Of a DNA stretch of 64,000 nucleotides, positions 36,293 to 45,781 are shown in pieces. The notes below the pieces were generated by a model that made no database searches, was not told where the DNA came from, and saw only the letters and a list, made by a program, of their open reading frames with translations. The stretch is from Bin80 sp026709335 (lineage in GTDB: Bacteria; Bacteroidota; Rhodothermia; Rhodothermales; Bin80), in the NCBI GenBank assembly GCA_965200825.1, contig OZ241385.1:1798001-1862000 (forward strand). Direction: 5' to 3'. The stretch's first letter is position 1. Each line of letters begins with the position of its first letter. A program made the position numbers and the translations under genes.

Positions 36293-38182
36293 TTACCTAG
36301 ACCGAACCACCGCACGAGTGGTTCGCACATGATCGGTACTCAGAACAACCCAATAAACTCCGCTGGACAAGGAGTGCCCACTGAAATTAAGTGTGTGTAT
36401 CCCCGTTTGCCTGAATTCGTCATCTACCACGGTCATCACCTCACGACCAATCGAGTCAAAAACCTGCAGTGTAACCTCATCGGCAGTCTGTAATGAATAT
36501 TCAATGTAGACCCGCTCGTCAAAAACAGTAGGATACGCCTCAATCCCGAACGTAGCCAAGGCTGGATCCGTTTTTAGATCTGTTGCGATCGGGGAGGCAA
36601 CGATATCGCTGACTTCGCTTTCTATTGAGTTTCTGCTCACAGTCCGTACGAAATACCATTGCTTCCCTTCATCCTTGTTCGGGGTTTCTATGAAACGTAG
36701 CTCCCCTGTAAGAGCAACTATATTCTTTGCGTCCTGTGCTACAAGAGCTGGATCGGGTCTGGTATCACTGGTGACACGATAGACCGTATAACGCTTGGGA
36801 GAATCTTCGGGCACTTCCCAAGTTAATACAACTGAATCTCCTTCATCTTTTGCAACTATATTAAACGGTGCGGCAGGTACGGTGTTATCTTTCCATGCCA
36901 TTGGCGGAGTGAGTGACTGATACTTATAAAGTCCTTGCCTCATCGTCTCTATAAAGCCACGAGATCGAAATGGATGAATGAATTTTGCTCGAAAAAATAC
37001 ATTCCCTCTAATCGTGCTGTCACCTCGACTGATTGCAACTTGAGAGGGGATTTCTGCAGTACTAAATCGCTCGCTACAAGATGTACTGCAATCAATTTTC
37101 CAAAGCGCATGGCCTGTGTATAAATGTCTATCCCCCACATTTTCTGCCCACCAAGATGCAAGTTTCGAATAGTCCTGCGGTCCACCACGTGGCCAATACA
37201 ACTGGGGAACAAGGTAATCAATCGTCTTTGAGTTGATCCATTCAATTGGATCTGCGAAGATCCGATTGTATGCATCAAGGCCAGTGATCCCGCTTGGGAC
37301 ACCGTTCTTCCAAATCCCAAATGGGCTGATGCCAAACTTCAATGCTGGATCGTATGCGCGCAAGCTGTCTGAAATCTGAGCAATCTGTAGATTGATATTA
37401 TCTCGCCTCCATTCATCAATACTGGTAAATCCACGGCTCTCGCTCTGGAATGTCGGCCGGTCAGGACTGTTAGAGTGAGTAAAATGATCTGGAGGGTAGG
37501 GATAGAAATAGTCATCAAAATGGATTCCATCTACATCGTATCGACGGACAATATCCATTACAATCGTTGATATATAATCACGCACTTCTTTTTTTCCCGG
37601 ATCTAGTAGTACATGTCGCCCGGAAGTCAGGAGCCAGTCTGGGTGAAGCACCGTAACATGATTAGAGGCCACAGCATGACCAGACCGTTTATCATGCGCC
37701 CGATAGGGGTTGATCCACGCGTGTACTTCTATCCCTCTTAGGTGAGCCTCATCAATCACGAACTTCAGTGGATCATAACCGGGTGATCTTCCCTGTTGGC
37801 CTGCGAGATAATGTGACCACGGCTCAAAACTGGAGTCATACATAGCATCCCCGAAAGAACGGACCTGAAAAAATACAGCATTAATTCCAGCTCCCCTGAG
37901 ATAATCCAAAAGACGGATCATACTATCCTTCTGCCTTGACGAGCTTAAACTGCTTGGCCAATCGAGGCGGTATACTGTAGCAATCCAAGCACCTCGTAAT
38001 TCGTATTTTGGAGCTTCCAGAGAAGAAGGAACAGAAGGTTGAGCATTTGCTCGTCCACCCGACAGTAGCACGAGGAATGTCATGAGTGATGCCAAGCGCC
38101 ACAAAGTCAACAACTTGGGTATGCTCCCCCCTTGCTGGGCGAGTGCTCTACGGTATCCCGATTTGGATGCTCTATGAGTCAT
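36293..38182 (-). CDS. Secreted GHL10-family glycosyl hydrolase (DUF187) with T9SS sorting tail
   Basis: 629 residues. A signal peptide lies at about 25-48 (LASLMTFLVLLSGGRANAQ), after a basic N-terminal stretch. The catalytic domain follows (about 60-430): ELRGAWIATVYRLDWPSS, VFFQVRSFGDAMYDS, EVHAWINPYR, DVDGIHFDDYFYP and LVPQLYWPRGG are the marks of the GHL10/FenI-like family. A fibronectin type III-like domain (about 440-530; PFNIVAKDEGDSVVLTWEVP) comes next, then a type A T9SS C-terminal domain (EAYPTVFDERVYIEY, SGVYWVVL). By family it acts on glycans, possibly peptidoglycan-related; the exact substrate is not known. The protein should be exported across the outer membrane by T9SS. Confidence 0.93.
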   Translation of the reverse strand: MTHRASKSGYRRALAQQGGSIPKLLTLWRLASLMTFLVLLSGGRANAQPSVPSSLEAPKYELRGAWIATVYRLDWPSSLSSSRQKDSMIRLLDYLRGAGINAVFFQVRSFGDAMYDSSFEPWSHYLAGQQGRSPGYDPLKFVIDEAHLRGIEVHAWINPYRAHDKRSGHAVASNHVTVLHPDWLLTSGRHVLLDPGKKEVRDYISTIVMDIVRRYDVDGIHFDDYFYPYPPDHFTHSNSPDRPTFQSESRGFTSIDEWRRDNINLQIAQISDSLRAYDPALKFGISPFGIWKNGVPSGITGLDAYNRIFADPIEWINSKTIDYLVPQLYWPRGGPQDYSKLASWWAENVGDRHLYTGHALWKIDCSTSCSERFSTAEIPSQVAISRGDSTIRGNVFFRAKFIHPFRSRGFIETMRQGLYKYQSLTPPMAWKDNTVPAAPFNIVAKDEGDSVVLTWEVPEDSPKRYTVYRVTSDTRPDPALVAQDAKNIVALTGELRFIETPNKDEGKQWYFVRTVSRNSIESEVSDIVASPIATDLKTDPALATFGIEAYPTVFDERVYIEYSLQTADEVTLQVFDSIGREVMTVVDDEFRQTGIHTLNFSGHSLSSGVYWVVLSTDHVRTTRAVVRSR

Positions 38183-38605
38183 CAGGCTGATGAATCTGTA
38201 ATGATTAATGAGGTTTCATTTTGAAAAAATACTGCAATATCAATTGTACTCTCAACAGCACGCGATGAGCATTGTTTTGCTTTCTGAGATTGAAAACGCG
38301 AATTCGGCATGGCGAAACTCTGAATAGAATTCACCAAAAGGTTTATAATCGCTGATTTCTATGACCCGAGCAAGGAAGAACAGTACAGGACTTAGAGGCT
38401 CGGAAACGTAAAAGAAGGGAATTCGATTGCGAAACTAGACCTGATTTGTTTTTCAGGTTGACCGATATATGGATGATCTGATCTTGCATCTTCTCGTATG
38501 AGATTAAAATTGATCTTGAACGAAAGAAACTGATTGAAAAAGATTCTAGAAAGCTGAAGACGATTCAAATAGAAACTTTTGAGTTAGAACGATTTACCTA
38601 GGACA
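38183..38605. other. Intergenic, 423 bases
   Basis: AT-rich. A stop-bounded plus-strand stretch at about 38470-38600 reads like coding sequence (YEIKIDLERKKLIEKDSRKL, then TIQIETFELERFT) but has no start codon, so it may be the tail of a decayed gene or chance. It ends a few bases before the next gene. Nothing else was recognised. Confidence 0.4.
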
Positions 38606-39070
38606 ATGGCAGTAGATTGGAAAAAATACACGGAGATAACTGAAGTAAAAACGATAAAAGTGTATCGTGCAAAAGACAAGAAAACCAAACCGCAGTTTGC
38701 ATTTCGTGGACAGGGTGATTTGGAAGATGAGGAAGGCACTGCAGAGAATTTTACGGATATCAAGATTCTTGCCGAAGAAGCATACATGTCTGTATTTGGC
38801 CTAGGAGTGATCTCTGGCTACCGCTACAGTAGCCCACCACACGAGGGCAAATACAGAGGGATTGTCATGGGTAAATATCTCTATCGAGACAATACGATTA
38901 CACTGCCGAGATTTTATGCAAGGGTCATTCCACGAGGGATTACCCGCGACGACTCTTCTAAGTTCTACCGACACGAGAAAGAAGTGGTCGCATACTCGAT
39001 TCCGGAACTGAAAGAGAAGATCAACGAAGTGATCGAGAATTACCCGAAAGATCTGGCTGCATTCTTCTGA
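38606..39070 (+). CDS. Unknown conserved-looking protein, 154 residues
   Basis: I do not recognise this family. The protein is soluble, mixed in charge, with an acidic stretch (GDLEDEEGTAENF) and a basic-aromatic core (GYRYSSPPHEGKYRGIVMG; KYLYRDNTITLPRFYARVI). There is no signal peptide, membrane helix or known motif. The C-terminal helix ends in PKDLAAFF. A predicted beta-rich middle could be a small binding domain. It stands alone, with no partner in operon distance on its strand, and the short start-less coding-like stretch just upstream hints at a larger ancestral locus. The real ATG is at 38606; the frame is long enough and free of antisense conflict, so I believe it is a gene. Confidence 0.7.
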   Translation: MAVDWKKYTEITEVKTIKVYRAKDKKTKPQFAFRGQGDLEDEEGTAENFTDIKILAEEAYMSVFGLGVISGYRYSSPPHEGKYRGIVMGKYLYRDNTITLPRFYARVIPRGITRDDSSKFYRHEKEVVAYSIPELKEKINEVIENYPKDLAAFF

Positions 39071-39289
39071 TCGCACGGTGTAACCAGGTCGGTACTTCAG
39101 TTGCACATGTATTGGATATCACGAATTCTCTTGCCAGTCTGCTGTGTTTTTGCCAGATCGTCCTGCCCGCAAACGACGAGTGGATCCCCATCTGCGCATC
39201 GAATCGAAACTAGAAGAAGGAGCTATGATATCTCAACCGAGTAACTCAAGTAATTACTGAGTAGCTTCAGTTTGATAATTCCCCATGCA

Positions 39290-40849
39290 TCAATCGTGGC
39301 TCTCCGAAAACATTCGAGAGACTTCCGGGTCCGCTTGCTGCCAGTTTTCTTTTAATCTGGTCATAGCTTTTTCATAGGCTTTCTTGTCCGATTCCATCTT
39401 TGCTGCCTTAGCTATTCCAATGAAAGAAAGCGACCTTCCCGGCGCTCTTCCCAAGGAGGCCTTAAATGCTTTCATGGCCTCTGCCCCCCGTTCTGCCTTT
39501 AGATAATATTCACCCAAAAGTTCAAAGGTAGGCTTTGCAGGCATCGGTGGACCGTAATCCAAGGGCCTTTCTGCATCCATCTGTGCAGCAATGCTGAGTA
39601 ACTCTATGGCACCATCCAGATTTCCCTCCCACATTAGAAGTTCTGCCTTTAGCTGATGCTCCAATAAATCACTCACATGCTCTTTATCCTCGATATTCAT
39701 GAGCTCCTTGAGTGCTTCGCGAGCCCTTTGCTCATTCCCGCTCACCAATGCCACTTTCCCCTGGATAAATAAAATATTCGCCATGCTTACAGGATTCATT
39801 CCTTGACGGTCAATTTCCCATCGAGCATGTTCGGAATTCCAGTCCTGGGTCTCTGTGAGATGAGAAGCAAGCATCCTCACTGCATAGTTCCTTGTTCTCT
39901 TGGAGTCTCCGCTTGCGTCTACATCATCCTTCATATCCTCAATTAACCCTTGTGCCTCTTCAAAGCGACCTTGCTGGAAATAAGCATAGGCAAGCCAGTG
40001 CCTAGAATGAAAGGAGCGTGCATGAACACCCAGTCCTTTTCTATGCATACGAGCATCACTGGCTGCAAACGAAGCTTCATTGGCTGCGGCCATTTCTGGC
40101 CACATCCCGAGTGCCGTAAAAATGTGGGATGGCATGTGTAGTGCATGAGCGGCCTCGGGAGCAATTTGTGCATATACGCGGGCGGCCCTGAGTCCTAGTG
40201 GCGCATGCACGGGATCGTCATAGGCATGAATCAAATAATGTGTAGCACCCGGATGTTCAGGATTTTGCGCAAACACTTCTTCTACAATGGCAGCGGCACG
40301 CATGTACAGTGTATAGTCTCGACCATCATGAGCTAAACCCAGAATGGCCAATGCATGAAACGAGGCTGCTTCCATATCCTCCGGATACTGTTCTGCCAGC
40401 ATACCCATCTGCCTCTCATAGTTCCGATCCCGTTCCTCTTTACCTTCATGGCTGAAGTACAGAGCTTCAATGGCACGCAAATACCCCTTCTCCCGCTCAG
40501 TAGGCGCTTTTGCGAGCCGGCCTTCTGAATCAGATGCAAGCCTGATCAGAGCTGCACGGCCTTCCTCGGTTTCTTGCAACATCCAAATAGGATGATTATA
40601 CGTCATTGCCTCCCCCCAATACGCCATGGCAAAGTCAGGATCTATTTCGCGTGCCTCCACGAACGCTTCACGTGCATCTTCATACTCAAAACTGTGTAGT
40701 AACAGAAGCCCGCGATAAAAGGCTTCCTGGGCCTCGGGGGCGCCCGAATTTTCGAATTTTGCGCTTCCCAATCCAGAAAACTGTGCCATCGCAGGAAATG
40801 CGATACAACACCAGAGAACCAGGAATTTGATGGTAATACGATAAATCAT
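39290..40849 (-). CDS. Exported TPR-repeat protein
   Basis: 519 residues. A signal peptide (MIYRITIKFLVLWCCIAFPAMAQ) is followed by about ten helix-pair repeats of TPR/Sel1-like type: AFYRGLLLLHSFEYEDAREAFVEAREIDPDFAMAYWG is a canonical TPR. A His-rich stretch (PGATHYLIHAYDDPVHAP; HALHMPSHIFTALG) is conserved in this family of periplasmic tetratricopeptide proteins. No enzyme motif is seen; a scaffold role is inferred. Its start overlaps the aroE stop by 4 bases (ATGA), so it is the third gene of the antiporter-aroE-TPR transcript. Confidence 0.88.
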   Translation of the reverse strand: MIYRITIKFLVLWCCIAFPAMAQFSGLGSAKFENSGAPEAQEAFYRGLLLLHSFEYEDAREAFVEAREIDPDFAMAYWGEAMTYNHPIWMLQETEEGRAALIRLASDSEGRLAKAPTEREKGYLRAIEALYFSHEGKEERDRNYERQMGMLAEQYPEDMEAASFHALAILGLAHDGRDYTLYMRAAAIVEEVFAQNPEHPGATHYLIHAYDDPVHAPLGLRAARVYAQIAPEAAHALHMPSHIFTALGMWPEMAAANEASFAASDARMHRKGLGVHARSFHSRHWLAYAYFQQGRFEEAQGLIEDMKDDVDASGDSKRTRNYAVRMLASHLTETQDWNSEHARWEIDRQGMNPVSMANILFIQGKVALVSGNEQRAREALKELMNIEDKEHVSDLLEHQLKAELLMWEGNLDGAIELLSIAAQMDAERPLDYGPPMPAKPTFELLGEYYLKAERGAEAMKAFKASLGRAPGRSLSFIGIAKAAKMESDKKAYEKAMTRLKENWQQADPEVSRMFSESHD

Positions 40850-41724
40850 TTTTTGTCGGTAGAATAAAATAAATCTTCCATAGTACTGCGTACGACCGTG
40901 AGAGGCATCTCACGGCCTGTCCACTGCCTATATGCAGCAGCAGCTTGTTCAATCAACATCGTAAGGCCTCCGATCACCATTGCTCCGCGCGATTCGGCGT
41001 CTTGAAGCAATTGAGTCCGAGCCGGGCGATAGATCAGATCATAAACGATCTGATCTGACGAAAAATCTGATTTCCGATCCCAGGGAGTTTGATGAATCTG
41101 CGGGTGCATACCTACTGGTGTGGAATTAACAACCATACGGCTCTTTTGAATGCACTTCGAGGCCGACTCGAAATCAGACACATCTAATTGAAGACTGTAT
41201 TGAGCAAAATCATTCACCAACTGCTCCGCTTGCCTGGCTCTGCGTGCGACGAGAGTTAGAGGCTTTGGATTGTAATATTTAATTAGAGCATATGCGGCTG
41301 CACGCGCAGCGCCTCCTGCACCAAGAAGCGTCATTGGCATCTCCTGCAATTTAATATCTCTAAGCGGTGCCATGAAGCCCTCCACGTCGGTATTGTCTCC
41401 ATAGAGTTGATCATCTTTACAGACAATCGTGTTTACAGCTCCAGTCATTTTGGCAGACTCTGAGAGGCAATCCATGTACGGCAACACCGCCTGTTTATGG
41501 GGAATGGTGACATTTGCACCAGCAAATCCCAGTGCAGACAATCCATGTAGCGCCTGTGATAATCTTTCTGGAGCCAAATCTACAGCCAGATACACAAAAT
41601 TCAAGCCCTGATGCTGGAAAGCAGTGTTGTGGATAACTGGAGAGAATGAATGATGAACAGGGTGCCCCAGAATGGCAATCATCCTGGTTTTAACATCAGG
41701 AAAGCTGTTTTTAGGGGAACTCAT
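40846..41724 (-). CDS. aroE: Shikimate dehydrogenase
   Basis: 292 residues. Seen: GHPVHHSFSPVIHN (substrate loop, residues about 20-33), NVTIPHKQAVLPYMD with the catalytic Lys, GDNTDVEGF (conserved Asp), the NADP-binding LGAGGAARAAAYAL, and the C-terminal QAAAAYRQWTGREMP. It reduces 3-dehydroshikimate to shikimate in the aromatic amino acid pathway. It lies 30 bases after the antiporter gene and overlaps the TPR gene by 4 bases. No other aro gene is in the window. Confidence 0.96.
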   Translation of the reverse strand: MSSPKNSFPDVKTRMIAILGHPVHHSFSPVIHNTAFQHQGLNFVYLAVDLAPERLSQALHGLSALGFAGANVTIPHKQAVLPYMDCLSESAKMTGAVNTIVCKDDQLYGDNTDVEGFMAPLRDIKLQEMPMTLLGAGGAARAAAYALIKYYNPKPLTLVARRARQAEQLVNDFAQYSLQLDVSDFESASKCIQKSRMVVNSTPVGMHPQIHQTPWDRKSDFSSDQIVYDLIYRPARTQLLQDAESRGAMVIGGLTMLIEQAAAAYRQWTGREMPLTVVRSTMEDLFYSTDKK

Positions 41725-41754
41725 GGGGATACAAGCAAAGGTAGATACTGGGGT

Positions 41755-44070
41755 CTATTCAAAATGAGATTCAGATTTGGTCGCATAAATTACTGATCTT
41801 AATTCATCCTGATCTGTAGCTTTCCGCCATGCAGGTAGCAAGGATCGACGCACCAGAGTTCCAGCCAAATCAGCTTCTATACGAAGATGTTGTGCAGGAT
41901 CATCCTCGGGAGTGACAAAGAATGCAAGAATTTCTATGGGATCACTTGCCTGTGGTAATTTCAGTGGAGTTTCGCAACGAACGAGAACCAATTCACTGCA
42001 TGAAATTTTATTGAGTCGCACATGAAGTAATACCACCCCAGGTGCCAGAATTGAGGTATCCTCTTCTATCCCATCGGCCAGACTCTGGGCTAACCGCTCC
42101 GCCGACTCAGGCAATCGTTGACTCAACAACTTCGCAGCACTCTCCAGCATATGTTCCACGGTTACCTCAATGAAGTAGTCAATAATAATCGCACGTTCAA
42201 TCAGATCATTGAAGATGGTTGTATCTTCCCTATCCCCGCTCATATCAAACGCAGGTAACATGACAATCACAGTATCCCTTACCTGAGGATTCAGGGCATT
42301 TTCTTCGGCATGAATGAGAAGGTTGGACCCCCGAACAATGAATAGAAGAATCAAATCCTGTCCATATTTTGCCTGCAGTGCTTCGTAAGAACCGGTATCG
42401 GTAATCCCAAAGGTTCGGATTTCTCCTCCAGCTTCAAAGCGACGTTCCAAATCATCTACGGTATATTCTGCTCCGAACAGTGACCGCCCACGCATGTGCG
42501 TGGGTACCCGAACAAGAGATGTTTCAGGGCGCACAGGTGAGGCGGGTGGTTGAAATACCTCTCCACTCCCAAAAATTTCTTTGAAACGAAGTGCTGCAAG
42601 AGAATTAGTGTCATCATTGGCAGTAAGTGCCATGAATCGCCTAATTCCACTCAGATCTAGTGCATCAAGAACTTGCTCCTCAAGCGCATTTGCGGCAACC
42701 GCCGGCAAATTTCGCTCCTGTGCTTGTTCAATATTACGCTCATTGGCATCAATAAGAAGTACAGAGATTCCTTGTTCCTGAATTGCTTTTGCAATCCTCT
42801 GAACCCAAGTTTTAGCTCCTAAAAACAGAATTCCCTGCGGATTAGAGTCAGCCATTCCAAGAATTCGAGCTACCGGCTGAAGAGTCAATCCATACACGGT
42901 AACAGTACCGATGATCACCATGTACACAATCGGTACGATTGGTCCTGCGGCATCCGCACCATAAATATCTTCCACGCGAACGGCAAACAGAGAGGCCACC
43001 GCTGCGGCCACAATTCCACGGGGGGCCAGCCACGAAATGAACCCCTGCTCTTTCCAATTAAGCCCTGTACGGAGGCTGGAAAGGGCGACCGCTACAGGAC
43101 GAATGATGACGATCAATATCCCCAGAAAAATAAAGGCTCGAGCATCAAAATAGGTCAGTGCATCAAAATTCAGACGAGCACTCAAAAGGATGAAAAGACA
43201 ACCGATCAGAAGTGACTGTAAGTCTTCCTTGAATTTGTTAATATTACGGAGATTGGCATATGGCTGATTCGCAAGAAAAACCCCCATGATCGTTACAGAA
43301 AATAAACCGGATTCTTCATGTAGACTATTCGAAATGACAAACACAAGAATGACCACCGTGAGAGCAAATGAGCTCTGTAAATAATCGGGAACTAGGTGAC
43401 GGCGTAATAAAAAGAGCATAAGAATTCCACCGATAAAGCTCACGCCGATACTGACGGCTGCAGTGGTCAGCAAAGCTTCAAGAGAGGGCAGAATCGTTGT
43501 CAGCATGCCTCCTCCCGTCCCTCCATGGACCCCATACTCGTGCATGGCAATCACTGCCTCTAAAACCAATACAGCGACAATTGCACCCACTGGATCAATC
43601 GTGATCCCCTCCCATTTTGCAATCGCATTCACACGTCCGCTGGGACGCACATACCTGATGAGAGGTAGTACTACCGTCGGTCCTGTAACTGTCAGAATGG
43701 ATCCAAGGATCACGGCAATCTCCCAAGGTATCTGGAGTATGTAATGTGCAGCCACAGTGGCAAGGATCGCTGTAACTGCAACCCCGATAGTGACCAAATT
43801 AAATACGGCTCGCCCCACACCTCTGAGTTCGGACAGCCTGAGATTCAGCCCCCCTTCAAACAGAATGATTCCAATTGCAAGTGAAACAAAAGCAAACACC
43901 CACTCTCCTTGCAAGTGCTCAGGAGGTAAAATCCGCGTGACCGGCCCTGCCATAAACCCCGTGATGAGAAGAAGTAGAATGGATGGTACACGGATCCTCC
44001 ATGCTATCCACTGTGCGCCAATCGCCAATGCAATGACCACAACGATATCAATCAAGATGGAACCACTCAC
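41755..44070 (-). CDS. CPA1-type cation/proton antiporter with RCK and PTS-IIA-like C-terminal domains
   Basis: 771 residues. Residues about 1-410 form the 12-13 helix Na+/H+ exchanger domain of NhaP/K+-efflux kind; LTVTGPTVVLPLI and KWEGITIDPVGAIVAVLVLE carry the ion-binding Asp. A Rossmann RCK/TrkA-N domain follows (about 415-530): ILFLGAKTWVQRIAKAIQE, VLLIDANERNIEQAQ, then RCK-C-like strands. The last about 150 residues resemble a PTS EIIA type-2 domain (TVEHMLESAAKLLSQRL; APGVVLLHVRL). The exported ion (K+ or Na+) cannot be told from sequence; RCK domains bind nucleotides and regulate. It is the first gene of the antiporter-aroE-TPR set. Confidence 0.9.
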   Translation of the reverse strand: MSGSILIDIVVVIALAIGAQWIAWRIRVPSILLLLITGFMAGPVTRILPPEHLQGEWVFAFVSLAIGIILFEGGLNLRLSELRGVGRAVFNLVTIGVAVTAILATVAAHYILQIPWEIAVILGSILTVTGPTVVLPLIRYVRPSGRVNAIAKWEGITIDPVGAIVAVLVLEAVIAMHEYGVHGGTGGGMLTTILPSLEALLTTAAVSIGVSFIGGILMLFLLRRHLVPDYLQSSFALTVVILVFVISNSLHEESGLFSVTIMGVFLANQPYANLRNINKFKEDLQSLLIGCLFILLSARLNFDALTYFDARAFIFLGILIVIIRPVAVALSSLRTGLNWKEQGFISWLAPRGIVAAAVASLFAVRVEDIYGADAAGPIVPIVYMVIIGTVTVYGLTLQPVARILGMADSNPQGILFLGAKTWVQRIAKAIQEQGISVLLIDANERNIEQAQERNLPAVAANALEEQVLDALDLSGIRRFMALTANDDTNSLAALRFKEIFGSGEVFQPPASPVRPETSLVRVPTHMRGRSLFGAEYTVDDLERRFEAGGEIRTFGITDTGSYEALQAKYGQDLILLFIVRGSNLLIHAEENALNPQVRDTVIVMLPAFDMSGDREDTTIFNDLIERAIIIDYFIEVTVEHMLESAAKLLSQRLPESAERLAQSLADGIEEDTSILAPGVVLLHVRLNKISCSELVLVRCETPLKLPQASDPIEILAFFVTPEDDPAQHLRIEADLAGTLVRRSLLPAWRKATDQDELRSVIYATKSESHFE

Positions 44071-44313
44071 AGAATCAAATTATTTATTTGGGGAGACCTC
44101 CTCATCAAAAAGATCTTATACAGGACGATAACCCTTAAAGCTACAAAATAACACTGGAAGAGTAATGTATTGCCGGCATGCCATTTGGATCATCTCTAAG
44201 TACAAGTGAAAAAACTCTTGATGAGCCCTCAATAGAATAGATGTTTTTTTCTCGATTTCTGATCATAAACAAGATCATATTTTATCTCTCGATAGTTAGA
44301 CTATTGATCGAGT

Positions 44314-44329
44314 ATGGAAGCGCTTCCAT
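44314..44329. promoter_or_regulatory. Perfect 16-bp palindrome upstream of glutamate dehydrogenase
   Basis: ATGGAAGCGCTTCCAT reads the same on both strands, with the central GCGC. It fits the LacI/PurR/CcpA operator form (TGnnAnCGnTnnCA). It lies 33 bases before the gdhA ATG at 44363, in the core promoter zone. A second, imperfect inverted repeat (TCGATAG/CTATTGATCGA, 44289-44312) sits just upstream. The cognate regulator is not in the window. Confidence 0.5.
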
Positions 44330-44362
44330 CATCCACCTATATCCACCTAATTCTTGAGATCT

Positions 44363-45781
44363 ATGCACAAATCTTCATTCTTTGCTGAGGTCAATAAAAT
44401 GTTTGACCACGCGGCAAAATACACTGAACACGATTCAGGACTGCTTGAACAAATCAAGAGTTGCAACAGTGTCTATCATTTGAGCTTCCCTCTCGTACGG
44501 GATGATGGAGAAATTGATGTAATCCATGCATACCGTGCTGAGCACAGCCAACATATGCAACCGACCAAGGGCGGAATCCGGTATGCCCCCATGGTGAATG
44601 CAGACGAGGTTATGGCATTGGCCGCACTGATGTCATACAAATGTGCAATTGTTGATGTGCCATATGGTGGAGCAAAGGGAGGGATCTGTATTGATCGAAA
44701 TAAATACTCTCAGTCTGAACTTGAGCGGATCACCCGGCGATATACATTTGAGTTAGCAAAGAAAAATTTCATCGGTCCGGGCATCGACGTGCCCGCTCCC
44801 GATTATGGTACATCCAGTGTCGAAATGAGTTGGATTTTCGATACTTACCGTTCAGTTACGGATAATCCCCTTGATGCTCTCGCATGCGTTACAGGGAAAC
44901 CAGTTGGCGCTGGGGGCGTCCGTGGACGAATCGAAGCGACCGGGCGTGGAGTCTTCTTTGGGATCCGTGAAGCCTGCAGCATCGAAGAAGACATGCATGC
45001 ATTGGGACTTAGTTCCGGGGTTGAAGGCAAACGCGTGATCATCCAGGGATTGGGAAATGTTGGCTATCATACTGCGCTGTATCTTGAACAGGCCGGAGCA
45101 ATCATTGTCGGAATTGCCGAATACGATGGGGGACTGTACAATTCAAAGGGGCTCGTTCTCAATGAAATCATGGATCACCGAAAGGAGACCAAATCAACAC
45201 TCAATTTCCCTGGCGCAACAAATGTTAAAAATTCGGCGACACTCCTTGAAATGGAGTGCGATATTCTCGTTCCAGCGGCCCTGGAAAACCAGATTCGAAC
45301 TGATAATGTAGATCGGATTCAGGCTAAAATTGTTGCCGAGGCATCAAACGGCCCGGTCACCTCTGCCGCAGGTCGATCCCTGACTGAGCGTGGAATCTTG
45401 ATTATCCCTGATGTCTACTTGAATGCGGGCGGGGTCACAGTATCCTACTTTGAATGGCTCCGCAATTTATCCCATGTGCGACATGGTCGTATCAGTCGAC
45501 GACGAGAAGCACACAATGCCGTCAACATTCTGAAAACTGTCCAACAGTTGGTTGGGAAAAATTTTGATGATCAAATACTTTCTGACATTGAATCCGGCTC
45601 ATCTTTCGGTGCAAGTGAAGCAGATCTCGTTGATTCAGGACTTGAAGATACAATGGTGAGTGCATATCACGAAATCCACACCAAGGCACATAGTCATGAT
45701 GTGGATCTACGAACTGGGGCATTTATCAGCGCAATTGACAAGATTGCGTTAGGGTACTCCAGAGGTGGCATTTTCCCCTAA
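44363..45781 (+). CDS. gdhA: Glu/Leu/Phe/Val dehydrogenase (glutamate dehydrogenase type)
   Basis: 472 residues from the ATG at 44363 (a TTG at 44354 would add three). Seen: PTKGGIRYAPMVNADEVMAL (substrate-binding Lys), VPYGGAKGGICID (catalytic Lys), the Rossmann GLGNVGYHTALYLE, and LVPAALENQI. It reversibly converts glutamate to 2-oxoglutarate and ammonium with NAD(P). The adenosine-binding loop after the GLGNVG beta strand ends in an acidic position (GIAEYDGG), so NAD preference is possible but uncertain. The 3' end overlaps the convergent PlsC-type gene by 4 bases. The palindrome at 44314 is its likely operator. Confidence 0.94.
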   Translation: MHKSSFFAEVNKMFDHAAKYTEHDSGLLEQIKSCNSVYHLSFPLVRDDGEIDVIHAYRAEHSQHMQPTKGGIRYAPMVNADEVMALAALMSYKCAIVDVPYGGAKGGICIDRNKYSQSELERITRRYTFELAKKNFIGPGIDVPAPDYGTSSVEMSWIFDTYRSVTDNPLDALACVTGKPVGAGGVRGRIEATGRGVFFGIREACSIEEDMHALGLSSGVEGKRVIIQGLGNVGYHTALYLEQAGAIIVGIAEYDGGLYNSKGLVLNEIMDHRKETKSTLNFPGATNVKNSATLLEMECDILVPAALENQIRTDNVDRIQAKIVAEASNGPVTSAAGRSLTERGILIIPDVYLNAGGVTVSYFEWLRNLSHVRHGRISRRREAHNAVNILKTVQQLVGKNFDDQILSDIESGSSFGASEADLVDSGLEDTMVSAYHEIHTKAHSHDVDLRTGAFISAIDKIALGYSRGGIFP

